DNA from: Lachnospiraceae bacterium
Lineage (GTDB): Bacteria > Bacillota > Clostridia > Lachnospirales > Lachnospiraceae
Length of the DNA: 64,000 nt
NCBI GenBank assembly: GCA_910574885.1
Contig: CAJTDD010000001.1
Span: 124,001-188,000 of the forward strand
Reading direction: 5' to 3'
Shown here: positions 26,676 to 35,433 of the stretch, piece by piece
Numbering within the stretch: the first letter of the stretch is position 1
Layout of the letters: every line of letters begins with the position of its first letter
Translations under genes and position numbers: made by a program
The notes under the pieces: generated by a model
The model's input: the letters and a program-made list of their open reading frames with translations, nothing else
Told to the model about the DNA's origin: nothing
The model's database searches: none

Positions 26676-27311
26676 ATGCTTAATAACAAAGGGTTTGATT
26701 TATGGGCGGATGGATATGATAAAAGTGTGGGGGTGTCGGACGAGGATGGCACTTATCCGTTTGCGGGATATAAGCAGATATTGAATGAAATTTACAACAG
26801 AGTGCTGACAAATAAAAGTAAGGCCGTTTTGGATATTGGGTTCGGCACTGGTACCCTGACCACTAAATTGTATGAGCAGGGATGCCAAATTTGGGGACAG
26901 GATTTCTCCGGAAGAATGATTGAACTGGCAAAAGAAAAGATGCCGGAGGCAAAACTATTCCAGGGAGATTTTTCAAAGGGTCTTGTTGATGAATTAAAAC
27001 ATCATAGATATGATACAATTATGGCTACATATTCTCTGCATCATCTGTCAGATGAGCAAAAGATCTGTTTTATTAAAGAAATATTATCCTTATTGCGCGA
27101 TGGGGGATGTCTGTATATTGGAGACATAATGTTTGAAACATGGGCAGAGCTGGAGAAGTACAAAACATTGATTGGCGAGGAATGGGATGATGATGAATTC
27201 TATTTTGTAGTAGACGAATTGACGAAATTTTTTCCGCAGATGAAATATGAAAAGTTCTCGTTCTGTGCCGGATTGTTATCTATACCCATTCGGGCATCTC
27301 GAGATTTTTGA
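26676..27311 (+). CDS. Class I SAM-dependent methyltransferase
   Basis: A 211-residue protein. Rossmann SAM-binding motif I is VLDIGFGTGTLTTKLYEQG (near residues 50-68). Motif II has acidic Asp in GQDFSGRMIELAKEK, post-motif QGDFSKG, and the TIMATYSLHHLSDEQK segment follows. This resembles YrrT-like small-molecule methyltransferases; the substrate cannot be told. RBS is AAAAGGAG. It stands 41 bases after the Rpn gene, and both are AT-richer than the core genes, so they may share an acquired block. Confidence 0.85.
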   Translation: MLNNKGFDLWADGYDKSVGVSDEDGTYPFAGYKQILNEIYNRVLTNKSKAVLDIGFGTGTLTTKLYEQGCQIWGQDFSGRMIELAKEKMPEAKLFQGDFSKGLVDELKHHRYDTIMATYSLHHLSDEQKICFIKEILSLLRDGGCLYIGDIMFETWAELEKYKTLIGEEWDDDEFYFVVDELTKFFPQMKYEKFSFCAGLLSIPIRASRDF

Positions 27312-27556
27312 AGTCGTTGTGCAAAAAAGAGAAATATTATAAAATTAAAAACGTTTTTTTATGAATATATGCGGTTGATATTTGCTGAGAGAAGTGATAG
27401 GATTCTAGTAAAGTAGTTTAAGAGAGCTCTAAACAACTGAAATATTTTTTAGCAAAGACGCTTATTTACCTGGATGGTGAGTAGGCGTTTTTTCATATTA
27501 AATTGTACTGAAGTAAGTTAAAAATTGAAAAAGAGCAAGACGGGAGAGAGGATATT
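27312..27556 (+). promoter_or_regulatory. Gap with leader-type terminator before the aminotransferase gene
   Basis: This AT-rich gap of 245 bases contains a strong terminator hairpin (27458-27488) just 69 bases upstream of the next ATG. No ORF or known riboswitch pattern was found upstream of the hairpin. It may end the methyltransferase transcript or act as an attenuator. Confidence 0.35.
27458..27493 (+). terminator. Intrinsic terminator upstream of the aminotransferase gene
   Basis: The 13-base-pair stem (27458-27470 with 27476-27488, including G-U pairs) has a 5-base loop TGGAT and runs directly into TTTTTT. Confidence 0.8.
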
Positions 27557-28804
27557 ATGTTACTAAAAGAGACAGGATTAACCGCACAGGACATCAAAGA
27601 AAAGGTTGACAAATACATGATTGAAACCTATGAAAGATTCGATTTTGTGGCCGAAACCGCAAAGGATATGTACGTCCGAGATGAAAAGGGCGAGGCATAT
27701 CTCGATTTTTACGCAGGAATCGCAGTGAATTCAGTAGGCAACTGTAATCCGTCAGTCGTGGAGGCAGTTCGCGAGCAGGTAGGACAGATCATGCAGACCT
27801 TCAATTATCCCTATACAGTTCCGCAGGCGCTTCTTGCAGAGAAGATCTGTACTGCAACAGGCATGGACAAGATTTTTTTCCAGAACAGCGGAACAGAAGC
27901 AAATGAAGCAATGATCAAGATGGCGAGAAAGTACGGCGTTGAAAAATACGGTTCCGGTAAGTATAATATCGTTACAGCGGCAAACTCATTTCATGGAAGG
28001 ACTTTTGGGGCGATGAGTGCGACCGGGCAGCCAGACAATGCCTGCCAGACAGGGTTTGGAGATATGACGCCTGGCTTTACCTATGCGGAATATAACAATC
28101 TTGATGCATTCAAAGCTGCCTGTACGGAGAATACGGTTGCGATTATGATTGAACCGGTTCAGGGAGAGGGCGGAGTTAATCCTGCAACGCCGGAATTTAT
28201 GAAGGGGCTCCGTAAGTTCTGTGATGAGAACCATATCCTGCTGCTGCTTGACGAGGTCCAGACCGGCTGGTGCAGGACGGGCGCTGTCATGAGTTATATG
28301 AATTACGGGGTAAAGCCGGATATTGTCTCTATGGCGAAGGCTATGGGAGGCGGTATGCCCATCGGAGCGATCTGTGCAACGGCAGAAGTGGCCAAGGCAT
28401 TTACTGCGGGCTCCCATGGTTCGACATTTGGTGGACATCCGGTCTGCTGTGCGGCGTCGCTTGCAGCAGTTACAGAGCTGTTGGATCAAGATCTGGCAGG
28501 GAATGCGAAGAAGATGGGAGCGTATTTCATGAAGATGCTTGGAACTCTTCCCCATGTCAAGGAGGTGCGGGGCCAGGGATTGCTGGTGGGCGTGGAATTT
28601 GAGGATGGAATTAGCAGTGCAGAGATCAAGCATGCCTGTTTTGACAGAAAGCTGCTGATTACAGCCATCGGCTCCAGTGTGATCCGTATGATACCACCGC
28701 TGATTGTTACTGAGAATGACTGTAAAAAGGCGTTTGATATCATTGCAGATGCCGTTCGTGAGGTGTATGCTGCGAATATGCGGAAAAAGCTGACTGCTGC
28801 GTAA
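27557..28804 (+). CDS. Class III PLP aminotransferase, acetylornithine aminotransferase-like
   Basis: A 415-residue fold-I aminotransferase. The PLP lysine sits in DIVSMAKAMGGGMPIGAI (near residue 260). Also visible are FQNSGTEANEAMIKMARKY, NSFHGRTFGAMSATGQ, EPVQGEGGVNPA and LLLDEVQTGWCRTG. ArgD is the nearest well-known relative, but no arginine genes are adjacent. A related 4-aminobutyrate or ornithine-type specificity is possible, so no symbol is given. RBS is GGGAGAGAGG. A terminator lies just before the gene and another after it. Confidence 0.9.
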   Translation: MLLKETGLTAQDIKEKVDKYMIETYERFDFVAETAKDMYVRDEKGEAYLDFYAGIAVNSVGNCNPSVVEAVREQVGQIMQTFNYPYTVPQALLAEKICTATGMDKIFFQNSGTEANEAMIKMARKYGVEKYGSGKYNIVTAANSFHGRTFGAMSATGQPDNACQTGFGDMTPGFTYAEYNNLDAFKAACTENTVAIMIEPVQGEGGVNPATPEFMKGLRKFCDENHILLLLDEVQTGWCRTGAVMSYMNYGVKPDIVSMAKAMGGGMPIGAICATAEVAKAFTAGSHGSTFGGHPVCCAASLAAVTELLDQDLAGNAKKMGAYFMKMLGTLPHVKEVRGQGLLVGVEFEDGISSAEIKHACFDRKLLITAIGSSVIRMIPPLIVTENDCKKAFDIIADAVREVYAANMRKKLTAA

Positions 28805-28831
28805 GCTTTCGTATGTAGGTACTCTGCGAAG

Positions 28832-28851
28832 TCCACAGGTCATACTGTGGA
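28832..28851 (+). other. Small palindrome in the gap after the aminotransferase gene
   Basis: TCCACAG (28832-28838) and CTGTGGA (28845-28851) pair around a 6-base loop, 28 bases after the stop codon and upstream of the main terminator. Purpose unknown. Confidence 0.3.
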
Positions 28852-28882
28852 ATCAGGAGGCATCGTGGATAGTGTTTTATTT

Positions 28883-28922
28883 GTCCTTGACAGATTATAT
28901 GATTCTGTCAAGGACGTTTTTT
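28883..28922 (+). terminator. Terminator after the aminotransferase gene
   Basis: GTCCTTGACAGA (28883-28894) pairs perfectly with 28904-28915, followed by GTTTTTT. Confidence 0.85.
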
Positions 28923-28934
28923 ATGCATGAAATC

Positions 28935-29006
28935 ATACCTTAATGGACGAAGTCCACCCGTCCCGCCAAGGGGCATGCATTACGGTGTGCCCTTGGGTAT
29001 GAGCGG
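28935..29006 (-). repeat. Hairpin repeat family, copy D with linker (upstream of metY)
   Basis: In reverse orientation this copy reads ATACCC, the stem-loop with arms CCCAAGGGCA and TGCCCCTTGG around CACCGTAATGCA, then a linker that contains GTGGACTTCGTCCATTAAGG. Linker and loop match the copies at 57523-57624 almost base for base. The stem bases differ but still pair. Confidence 0.75.
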
Positions 29007-29045
29007 CGAGACGATGCCTGCAAAGAACGCTGCATTAATCATCTA

Positions 29046-29074
29046 TTGACATATGGTACAATATGGAATATAAT
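29046..29074 (+). promoter_or_regulatory. Consensus promoter of metY-cysK-rrf2
   Basis: TTGACA (29046-29051) and TATAAT (29069-29074) with a 17-base spacer: a perfect sigma-A match, 50 bases upstream of the metY ATG. Confidence 0.85.
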
Positions 29075-29075
29075 A

Positions 29076-29098
29076 ATACCAACTAAAAAGGTAGGTAT
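29076..29098. promoter_or_regulatory. Inverted-repeat operator over the metY start site (probable CymR/Rrf2 box)
   Basis: The arms ATACCAAC (29076-29083) and GTAGGTAT (29091-29098) pair at 7 of 8 positions with a 7-base AT-rich centre. They begin 2 bases after the -10, exactly where a repressor would block transcription start. The operon encodes an Rrf2 regulator, and Rrf2/CymR sites are AT-rich dyads of this size, so autoregulated cysteine control is likely. Confidence 0.6.
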
Positions 29099-29123
29099 TG
29101 GAAAGATGAAAGGAGAACCGATT

Positions 29124-30407
29124 ATGGCTGATTACAGATTTGAAACATTACAACTACATGTAGGCCAGGAGAATCCTGACCCGGCAACTGACGCCCGTGC
29201 AGTTCCCATCTATGCGACTACTTCTTATGTATTCAGGGACTCTGCCCATGCAGCGGCTCGTTTTGGCCTTGCCGATGCCGGCAATATCTACGGCAGACTG
29301 ACGAACTCCACGCAGGACGTATTGGAGCAGCGGGTGGCAGCGTTGGAGAGCGGCGCGGCTGCCTTGGCCCTTGCCTCCGGAGCGGCGGCAATTACATATA
29401 CGCTGGAAGCCTTGGGACAGAATGGTGGTCATTTTGTCGCACAGAAGACCATATATGGGGGCAGCTACAATCTGCTGGCGCATACGCTCCCAGCATTCGG
29501 TATTACTGCCAGCTTTGTAGACATTCATGACCTTTCGGAGGTGGAAGCAGCCATTCAGGATAACACTAGGGCGATTTATATCGAGACCCTCGGCAATCCG
29601 AACAGTGATATTCCAGACATTGACGCATTGGCGGAACTCGCTCATAAGCATGGCCTTCCGTTGGTGGTAGATAATACCTTTGGTACGCCGTATCTGATCC
29701 GTCCCATTGAGCACGGGGCAGATATTGTTGTTCATTCAGCTACGAAGTTTCTCGGAGGCCACGGTACGACTCTTGGCGGAATCATTGTAGATTCCGGAAG
29801 ATTCGACTGGACGGTTTCCGGAAGATATCCGGCGATTGCAGAACCAAATCCCAGCTATCACGGCATATCCTTTGTGAAAGCGGCGGGGCCGGCAGCATTT
29901 GTAACGTATATCCGTGCAATCCTGCTTCGTGACACAGGAGCGGCGATTTCTCCTTTTGCGGCATTTCTGCTCTTGCAGGGAATCGAGACATTGTCGCTGC
30001 GTCTGGAACGCCATGGGGCGAATACAAAGAAGGTGGTGGAATTTCTTGCGGATCATCCCCAAGTCGAGAAGGTCAACCATCCGTCCTTACCGAATCATCC
30101 GAACCATGAGCTGTATCAGAGATACTTCCCGGATGGAGGCGGCTCCATCTTCACGTTTGAGATTAAGGGAGGCGTAGAAGAGGCACATAAGTTTATTGAC
30201 AATTTGAAAATCTTTTCTTTGCTTGCCAATGTTGCCGATGTGAAAAGCCTGGTTATCCATCCGGCGACCACGACCCACAGCCAGCTTACAAAAGAAGAAC
30301 TTGAAGATCAGGGAATTAAGCCCAATACCATCCGGCTTTCCATTGGTACAGAGCATATTGATGATATCATAGCCGATTTGCAGAATGGCTTTGATGCGAT
30401 AAAATAG
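29124..30407 (+). CDS. metY: O-acetylhomoserine sulfhydrylase
   Basis: Cys/Met-metabolism PLP enzyme making homocysteine from O-acetylhomoserine and sulfide. It has 427 residues from ATG at 29124 (AAAGGAG at 29109-29115); earlier in-frame codons lie in the leader. The PLP lysine is in [17 protein letters not shown] (near residue 209). Others: [46 protein letters not shown], and the insert typical of the OAH-sulfhydrylase branch. It is first in an operon with cysK and an Rrf2 regulator, with 11 bases before cysK. Confidence 0.95.
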   Translation: MADYRFETLQLHVGQENPDPATDARAVPIYATTSYVFRDSAHAAARFGLADAGNIYGRLTNSTQDVLEQRVAALESGAAALALASGAAAITYTLEALGQNGGHFVAQKTIYGGSYNLLAHTLPAFGITASFVDIHDLSEVEAAIQDNTRAIYIETLGNPNSDIPDIDALAELAHKHGLPLVVDNTFGTPYLIRPIEHGADIVVHSATKFLGGHGTTLGGIIVDSGRFDWTVSGRYPAIAEPNPSYHGISFVKAAGPAAFVTYIRAILLRDTGAAISPFAAFLLLQGIETLSLRLERHGANTKKVVEFLADHPQVEKVNHPSLPNHPNHELYQRYFPDGGGSIFTFEIKGGVEEAHKFIDNLKIFSLLANVADVKSLVIHPATTTHSQLTKEELEDQGIKPNTIRLSIGTEHIDDIIADLQNGFDAIK

Positions 30408-30418
30408 GAGGAATCGTC

Positions 30419-31351
30419 ATGTCTAATATTTATACGTCTGTCGATCAGTTGATTGGCAGGACACCACTTCTGGAACTGATACATATCGAGGAGGCTTACG
30501 GTCTGAAAGCAAGAATTCTTGCGAAGCTCGAATACTTGAATCCGGCGGGCTCTGTAAAGGATCGTGTCGCAAAAATGATGATTGAGGAAGCCGAGAGAAC
30601 GGGAAGGCTTAGGCCTGGCTCCGTCATTATCGAGCCGACTTCCGGCAATACAGGTATCGGCCTTGCCGCTGTAGCCGCAGCAAGAGGATACCGGGTCATT
30701 ATCGTAATGCCCGAGACAATGTCCGTGGAACGACGCCAGCTTATGAAAGCCTATGGCGCCGAGCTGGTACTGACCAAAGGAGCCGAAGGTATGAAGGGTG
30801 CAATTGCCAAAGCGGAGGAAATGGCTGGCGAGATACCGGGAAGCTTCCTTCCGGGGCAGTTCGTCAATCCTGCCAATCCGAAGGCGCACAGGGAGTGGAC
30901 CGGTCCTGAAATATACGAGGACACGGATGGGAAGGTGGATATCTTTGTGGCGGGAGTAGGAACCGGCGGGACGATAACCGGTGTAGGCGAGTACCTGAAA
31001 TCAAAGAATCCTGCCGTCCGGATCGTTGCCGTTGAGCCTGCGGCTTCTGCCGTGCTCTCTGCAGGTGCGGCAGGCCCCCATAAGATTCAGGGGATTGGCG
31101 CGGGATTTGTTCCGGAAGTCCTGAATACGGCGATTTACGATGAAATCCTGCCAGTTTCTGATGAAGATGCATTTGCGGCGGGAAGGCTCGTAGGCAGGAA
31201 GGAAGGCATTCTCGTAGGAATCTCATCTGGCGCCGCAGTTTTTGCTGCGGTCAAGTTAGCGAAGCAACCGAAAAATGAAGGTAAAACAATCGTTGTACTC
31301 CTGCCTGATACGGGAGACCGATATCTGTCTACGCCGCTGTTTGCAGAGTAG
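30419..31351 (+). CDS. cysK: Cysteine synthase A (O-acetylserine sulfhydrylase)
   Basis: O-acetylserine + sulfide to cysteine. Standard length of 310 residues. The PLP lysine is in [15 protein letters not shown] (near residue 42), the substrate loop is [15 protein letters not shown], and the phosphate-binding loop is [15 protein letters not shown]. The C-terminal [13 protein letters not shown] is diagnostic. RBS AGGAGGAATCGTC. It is the second gene of metY-cysK-rrf2, so cysteine and homocysteine synthesis are made together. Confidence 0.97.
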   Translation: MSNIYTSVDQLIGRTPLLELIHIEEAYGLKARILAKLEYLNPAGSVKDRVAKMMIEEAERTGRLRPGSVIIEPTSGNTGIGLAAVAAARGYRVIIVMPETMSVERRQLMKAYGAELVLTKGAEGMKGAIAKAEEMAGEIPGSFLPGQFVNPANPKAHREWTGPEIYEDTDGKVDIFVAGVGTGGTITGVGEYLKSKNPAVRIVAVEPAASAVLSAGAAGPHKIQGIGAGFVPEVLNTAIYDEILPVSDEDAFAAGRLVGRKEGILVGISSGAAVFAAVKLAKQPKNEGKTIVVLLPDTGDRYLSTPLFAE

Positions 31352-31359
31352 GAGGAATG

Positions 31360-31776
31360 ATGATTTCAACAAAAGGCAGATATGCACTTAGGGTGATGGT
31401 CGATTTGGCAGAGAATTATGGAAAAGGTTATATTCCTATGAAAGAGGTGGCAAAAAGACAGGATATCTCCCTAAAATATCTGGAGCGGATACTCCCTGTC
31501 CTAACGAAGAACAAGTTGATTGAAGGGCTTCAGGGGAAGGGCGGCGGATACCGTCTGGCGGCAGAGCCTGGCAGTATCCGTGTCGGGGATATCCTGCGCC
31601 TTACGGAAGGGAATCTTGCACCGGTGGCTTGCCTTAGGTGTGAGACGAATGCTTGCGAGAGGGCAAAAGAATGCAAGACACTGCCGATGTGGATGGAATT
31701 TTACAGGCTTACGAACGCATATTTTGATGGGATCACGTTGGAAGATCTGATGGTGTGGATTCAAAAGGAATCATAA
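31360..31776 (+). CDS. Rrf2-family transcriptional regulator, CymR-like
   Basis: About 138 residues. The start MISTKGRYALRVMVDLAE and helix-turn-helix (EVAKRQDISLKYLERILPVL) with wing LQGKGGGYRLAAEP are classic Rrf2. Four Cys follow at CLRCETNACERAKEC (CX2CX4CX5C), more than the single Cys of Bacillus CymR, so a cluster or redox switch is possible. ATG at 31360 is preferred over 31357 because GGAGG at 31351-31355 is then 4 bases away. By position it is the likely repressor of metY-cysK through the dyad at 29076-29098; CymR is known to work with CysK. Confidence 0.88.
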   Translation: MISTKGRYALRVMVDLAENYGKGYIPMKEVAKRQDISLKYLERILPVLTKNKLIEGLQGKGGGYRLAAEPGSIRVGDILRLTEGNLAPVACLRCETNACERAKECKTLPMWMEFYRLTNAYFDGITLEDLMVWIQKES

Positions 31777-31832
31777 TCGGGAAGGTACTTTGCTTAGAAA
31801 CAAAATGATGCGGATGATAAGGAGGAAGGCAG

Positions 31833-32414
31833 ATGGAAGGAGATTTGGATATTATAGCGTTGCCAAAAGAAGAATGGGCAGGGACCGTGATACCCATGAA
31901 ATACACAGCAGAGGAATATTATGATATTCGGATAGAGAGGGATGGGAGCGGCTTCCATGTCAGTATGCCAAAACAGCGTTTTGACGTACCGGTATCTCAT
32001 TATCCGGAGGAGTACGATTTCCCGGATAAACTGTATCAGCCTCATTGGGAGAAGGCATGTGCGTGGGGGATCGTTAAAGAGCAGGATGGGAAAAAACAGA
32101 TGCTTGCCTGTATCGAGACTTGTCCGGAGGAGTGGAGCAACCGGCTGATGGTGACGGAATTATGGGTGCATGAGAATCTCAGAAGGCAGGGGATCGGGCA
32201 TCGGCTTATGGCTGTGGCAAAAGAACAAGCGGTTCGGGAGCGCAGAAGGGCGATGATTCTGGAGACCCAGTCCTGCAATACGGCGGCGATCCGATTCTAC
32301 GAGAAGGAAGGATTTGAGTTGATCGGGTTTGACACATGTTGTTATTCCAATCGTGACAGAGAACGGAAAGAAGTCCGTATCAATATGGGATATTTCTTAA
32401 AGGAAGAGGATTAG
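31833..32414 (+). CDS. GNAT-family N-acetyltransferase
   Basis: A 193-residue protein. The acetyl-CoA-binding core is VTELWVHENLRRQGIGHRLM (Q/RxxGxG/A, residues about 106-125), then VRERRRAMILETQSCNTAAI and FYEKEGFELIGFD. The N-terminal 90 residues are variable and probably define the acceptor, which is unknown. RBS is TAAGGAGGAAGG. It is 56 bases downstream of the Rrf2 gene without an obvious terminator and may be read with it. Confidence 0.85.
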   Translation: MEGDLDIIALPKEEWAGTVIPMKYTAEEYYDIRIERDGSGFHVSMPKQRFDVPVSHYPEEYDFPDKLYQPHWEKACAWGIVKEQDGKKQMLACIETCPEEWSNRLMVTELWVHENLRRQGIGHRLMAVAKEQAVRERRRAMILETQSCNTAAIRFYEKEGFELIGFDTCCYSNRDRERKEVRINMGYFLKEED

Positions 32415-32551
32415 ATGGGGGCGCATGACGGAGAGTATCCGCTGCGCCGATATTCCAGAATTGTGGAGATGGAATGAAGTTTCCGGGTTGATATTTTTCT
32501 CAAGATGGGCGATAATATAGAGTAAGAAACCATAAGAAGCGGGAGGAACAA

Positions 32552-33040
32552 ATGGAACGCAGAGATAAGACGAACTATTATCTAGATCTTGCAGAGATGG
32601 TGTCCCAGAGATGTACCTGTCTAAGGAGGCACTATGGAGCAGTGATCGTAAAAAACGACGAAGTAATTTCCACAGGATATGTCGGCGCTCCCAGAGGGCG
32701 GAAGAACTGTACGGATCTTGGCGAGTGTGTCCGCAAGAAGATGGGGGTGCCGCGGGGAGAGCGTTACGAACTCTGCCGGAGCGTCCACGCCGAGGCGAAT
32801 GCGATCATCAGCGCATCGAGGGATAAGATGATCGGAAGCTCCATGTATCTGATCGGAATTGAGGTGGATACGGGAGAGTATATCAAGAATGCCAATAGCT
32901 GTTCTATGTGCAAACGGCTGATCATTAACGCAGGAATCAAGAAGGTATTTATCCGTGATACGAAGGAGACATACCGGATGATTCTCGTAAGCGACTGGGT
33001 GGAGAATGATGAATCAATCGACGGAGTGTTTGGATACTAA
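32552..33040 (+). CDS. Deoxycytidylate deaminase (ComEB-like)
   Basis: A 162-residue zinc deaminase converting dCMP to dUMP for dTTP supply. The catalytic HAEANAIISA (His and Glu) and CSMCKRLIINAGI (two Cys zinc ligands) are present. The N-terminal RCTCLRRHYGAVIVKNDEVI also fits the dCMP deaminase group. RBS GCGGGAGGAAC. Its end overlaps the start of the signal peptidase gene by about 32-35 bases, so the two are coupled. Confidence 0.92.
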   Translation: MERRDKTNYYLDLAEMVSQRCTCLRRHYGAVIVKNDEVISTGYVGAPRGRKNCTDLGECVRKKMGVPRGERYELCRSVHAEANAIISASRDKMIGSSMYLIGIEVDTGEYIKNANSCSMCKRLIINAGIKKVFIRDTKETYRMILVSDWVENDESIDGVFGY

Positions 33041-33563
33041 GAAAAATAAATGGAAGAAAATAGCCAGAGAATGTTTTGACATGATCGTGATACCGATCCT
33101 GCTTGCTTTGTTTTGCAGCAAGGTCTTGATCGTCAATGCCACGATACCGTCCGGTTCCATGGAGGACACCATCCTTCCGGGGGATCGGATAATTGGCTTC
33201 CGTCTGGCATATCTTTTGCAGGAGCCTGACCGGGGGGATATTATTATCTTCCGTTTCCCGGATGATGAATCCCAGGTCTTCATAAAAAGGGTCATCGGAC
33301 TTCCCGGAGAGACGGTTCGTATTGTGGATGGACGGGTCTACATAGACGGTTCAGATACGCCCCTTGATGAGATTTACCTGAAAGAGGCGCCGCAAGGCAG
33401 TTTTGGACCTTATGAGGTTCCAAAGGATTCCTATTTTGTGATGGGGGACAACCGGAATCATTCCCATGATTCCAGATTTTGGGAACATCAATATGTAGAG
33501 AAAGAGAAGATTCTGGCTAAGGCGGTATTCCAATATTATCCGCGGATTAGGATGGTGGAATGA
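33009..33563 (+). CDS. lepB: Signal peptidase I
   Basis: About 184 residues. One N-terminal membrane helix (VIPILLALFCSKVLIVNATI), then the catalytic Ser in PSGSMEDTILPGDRIIGFR. The catalytic Lys is in VFIKRVIGLPGETV, followed by box-E-like YFVMGDNRNHSHDSRFWE. It cleaves signal peptides on the outer face of the membrane. ATG at 33009 puts GGAG 4 bases upstream; ATG 33006 is also possible. The gene overlaps the deaminase before it and the lipase-like gene after it (ATGA overlap). Confidence 0.95.
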   Translation: MNQSTECLDTKKNKWKKIARECFDMIVIPILLALFCSKVLIVNATIPSGSMEDTILPGDRIIGFRLAYLLQEPDRGDIIIFRFPDDESQVFIKRVIGLPGETVRIVDGRVYIDGSDTPLDEIYLKEAPQGSFGPYEVPKDSYFVMGDNRNHSHDSRFWEHQYVEKEKILAKAVFQYYPRIRMVE

Positions 33564-34882
33564 TGAAGTACATACGACGGATTTGTTGTGCGTTGTGGAT
33601 ATGTCTTACGGCAAATATCCCGTTTTTATATCATGATAACATTTTTTTCATGCTCCTTTTGGTATTTGGGTTTATTTTGCTCAATATTATCCCGGCATTT
33701 TCCCATCGGAAGATTTCGGGAAGAAGGCTTAGGATCTGTGCGGATGGCTGTGAGCTTCTGGTCTGTTTTCTGTTATCTGTGAGTGTGTCGGCGGTGGGTT
33801 TAGCCATAATGCTGCCGGTATGTTTTCCGCAGGACAAGCTGTTATGGTTCGCGGATCTTGCCTGTGTGATAGCCGTGGAGGCGGCGGTGTTCTTTAGCGG
33901 CATCATCCGTGTATATCTGACCTCCTCACAGATTGGGGTAAAATGGAGGACGATAGGGATTCTGTGCGCATGGATACCGATTGTAAATCTTGCAGTGCTG
34001 CTGAAGATTATCCGTATGGCGGCGGCAGAATGGGAATTTGAGAGCGGGAAGATCATGCAGGCGCAGGAGCGTAAGGATGAGAGACTGTGTGAGACCAGAT
34101 ATCCGATCCTCATGGTGCATGGGGTGTTCTTCCGTGATTTTAAATATTTTAATTATTGGGGGAGGATTCCCAAAGAACTAGAGGCGCATGGCGCTTCGGT
34201 CTACTATGGGAACCATCAGTCGGCGGCTTCGGTTGCGGACAGCGGCGGGGAGCTTGCCAGGCGTATCAGGGAGGTAATTGCCGAGACGGGCTGTCAGAAG
34301 GTGAATATCATCGCACATTCTAAGGGCGGGCTGGATTCGCGGTATGCGGTCAGTGTTCTTGGGTTGGCAGAATATGTCGCGTCCCTGACCACGATTAACA
34401 CGCCTCACCGGGGATGTATTTTTGCGGATTATCTTCTGGGGAAGATTCCTCAGGCAGCGAAGGATAAGGTGGCGGATACTTATAATGCCGCCCTTAGGAA
34501 ATTAGGGGATGAGAACCCGGATTTCCTTGCTGCAGTCACGGATCTTACGGCTTCGGCATGTCAGAGGTTCAACCAGAATGTACCGGATATGCCGGGGGTT
34601 TATTATCAGAGTGTGGGTTCCAAACTGAATGTGGCGTCAGGAGGAAGGTTTCCGCTCAATTTTTCCCATCAGCTGGTGAAATTTTTTGACGGCCCGAACG
34701 ATGGGCTGGTTGCGGAGAGTTCCTTTCCCTGGGGGGAAGATTATACATTTCTAACGACCAGCGGGAGACGGGGGATTTCCCATGGGGATATGATCGATCT
34801 GAACCGGGAGAATATCCGGGACTTCGATGTGAGAGAGTTTTATGTGGGGATCGTCAACGGGCTGAAGGAGAGAGGGTATTAA
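33560..34882 (+). CDS. Membrane-anchored alpha/beta-hydrolase (lipase-like)
   Basis: A 440-residue protein. About four membrane helices lie in residues 1-155, then an alpha/beta-hydrolase domain. The first strand and oxyanion region are YPILMVHGVFFRDFKYFNYW. The nucleophile elbow is NIIAHSKGGLDSRYAV (Ser in HSKGG). Later come TTINTPHRG, DGPNDGLVAESSFPWG (likely Asp) and SHGDMIDL (likely His). This suggests an extracellular or membrane-associated esterase or lipase. The gene overlaps lepB by 4 bases. The substrate is unknown. Confidence 0.8.
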   Translation: MMKYIRRICCALWICLTANIPFLYHDNIFFMLLLVFGFILLNIIPAFSHRKISGRRLRICADGCELLVCFLLSVSVSAVGLAIMLPVCFPQDKLLWFADLACVIAVEAAVFFSGIIRVYLTSSQIGVKWRTIGILCAWIPIVNLAVLLKIIRMAAAEWEFESGKIMQAQERKDERLCETRYPILMVHGVFFRDFKYFNYWGRIPKELEAHGASVYYGNHQSAASVADSGGELARRIREVIAETGCQKVNIIAHSKGGLDSRYAVSVLGLAEYVASLTTINTPHRGCIFADYLLGKIPQAAKDKVADTYNAALRKLGDENPDFLAAVTDLTASACQRFNQNVPDMPGVYYQSVGSKLNVASGGRFPLNFSHQLVKFFDGPNDGLVAESSFPWGEDYTFLTTSGRRGISHGDMIDLNRENIRDFDVREFYVGIVNGLKERGY

Positions 34883-34918
34883 AGATAAATGCCTATCATA
34901 GATTTATGGAGGAATAAT

Positions 34919-35407
34919 ATGGCTCTGAAAAATAAACTGGGGATTAATGATTCAGCGGAACTTGCAAGAGTTCATTAATTTTTATTTAATGAGTTATATG
35001 ATTTTGCCGGAAAAGTGAGGACTGTAAATCTTGCAAAAGGCAATTTCAGATTTGCGCCTGTTATGTATTTGGAAGCTGCTTTGAGGAATATTGACAATAT
35101 GCCTCAATCAACTTTCGATGAGATTGTAGAAAAATATGTAGAGATGAATATTGCCCATCCATTTAGAGAAGGTAATGGGAGAAGTACACGTATATGGCTT
35201 GACTTGATATTAAGAAAAGAATTAAAGCTAGTGATAGATTGGAATAAGGTTGATAAAGAAGATTATCTGCTTGCTATGGAAAGAAGCCCGATTAAGGATG
35301 TGGAAATTAAAATTCTGCTTAAAAATGCATTAAGACCTATAAAGTTTGATGGCAAGAAAGAGTTGAATTTGCCGACAGGATTGGTGTATACTAAAGGAAA
35401 AATATAG
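34919..35407 (+). pseudogene. Fic-family AMPylator-like gene, disrupted
   Basis: ATG at 34919 (RBS GGAGGAATAAT) opens MALKNKLGINDSAELARVH and then hits TAA at 34976. The same frame goes on with [20 protein letters not shown] and a nearly complete Fic domain, including the core [12 protein letters not shown] near 35155. Related Fic proteins, as I recall, have about 25 more residues between these pieces, so an internal deletion plus the stop broke the gene. A shorter protein could still start at 35015. The region is AT-rich compared with its neighbours. Confidence 0.75.
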
Positions 35408-35433
35408 AATAATTATGAAGAGGTGTTGAAAAG

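Noticed and set aside
27312..27556. T-box or amino-acid riboswitch before the aminotransferase gene
   Set aside because: No T-box sequence (TGGNACCGCG type) and no purine, lysine or c-di-GMP core could be found.
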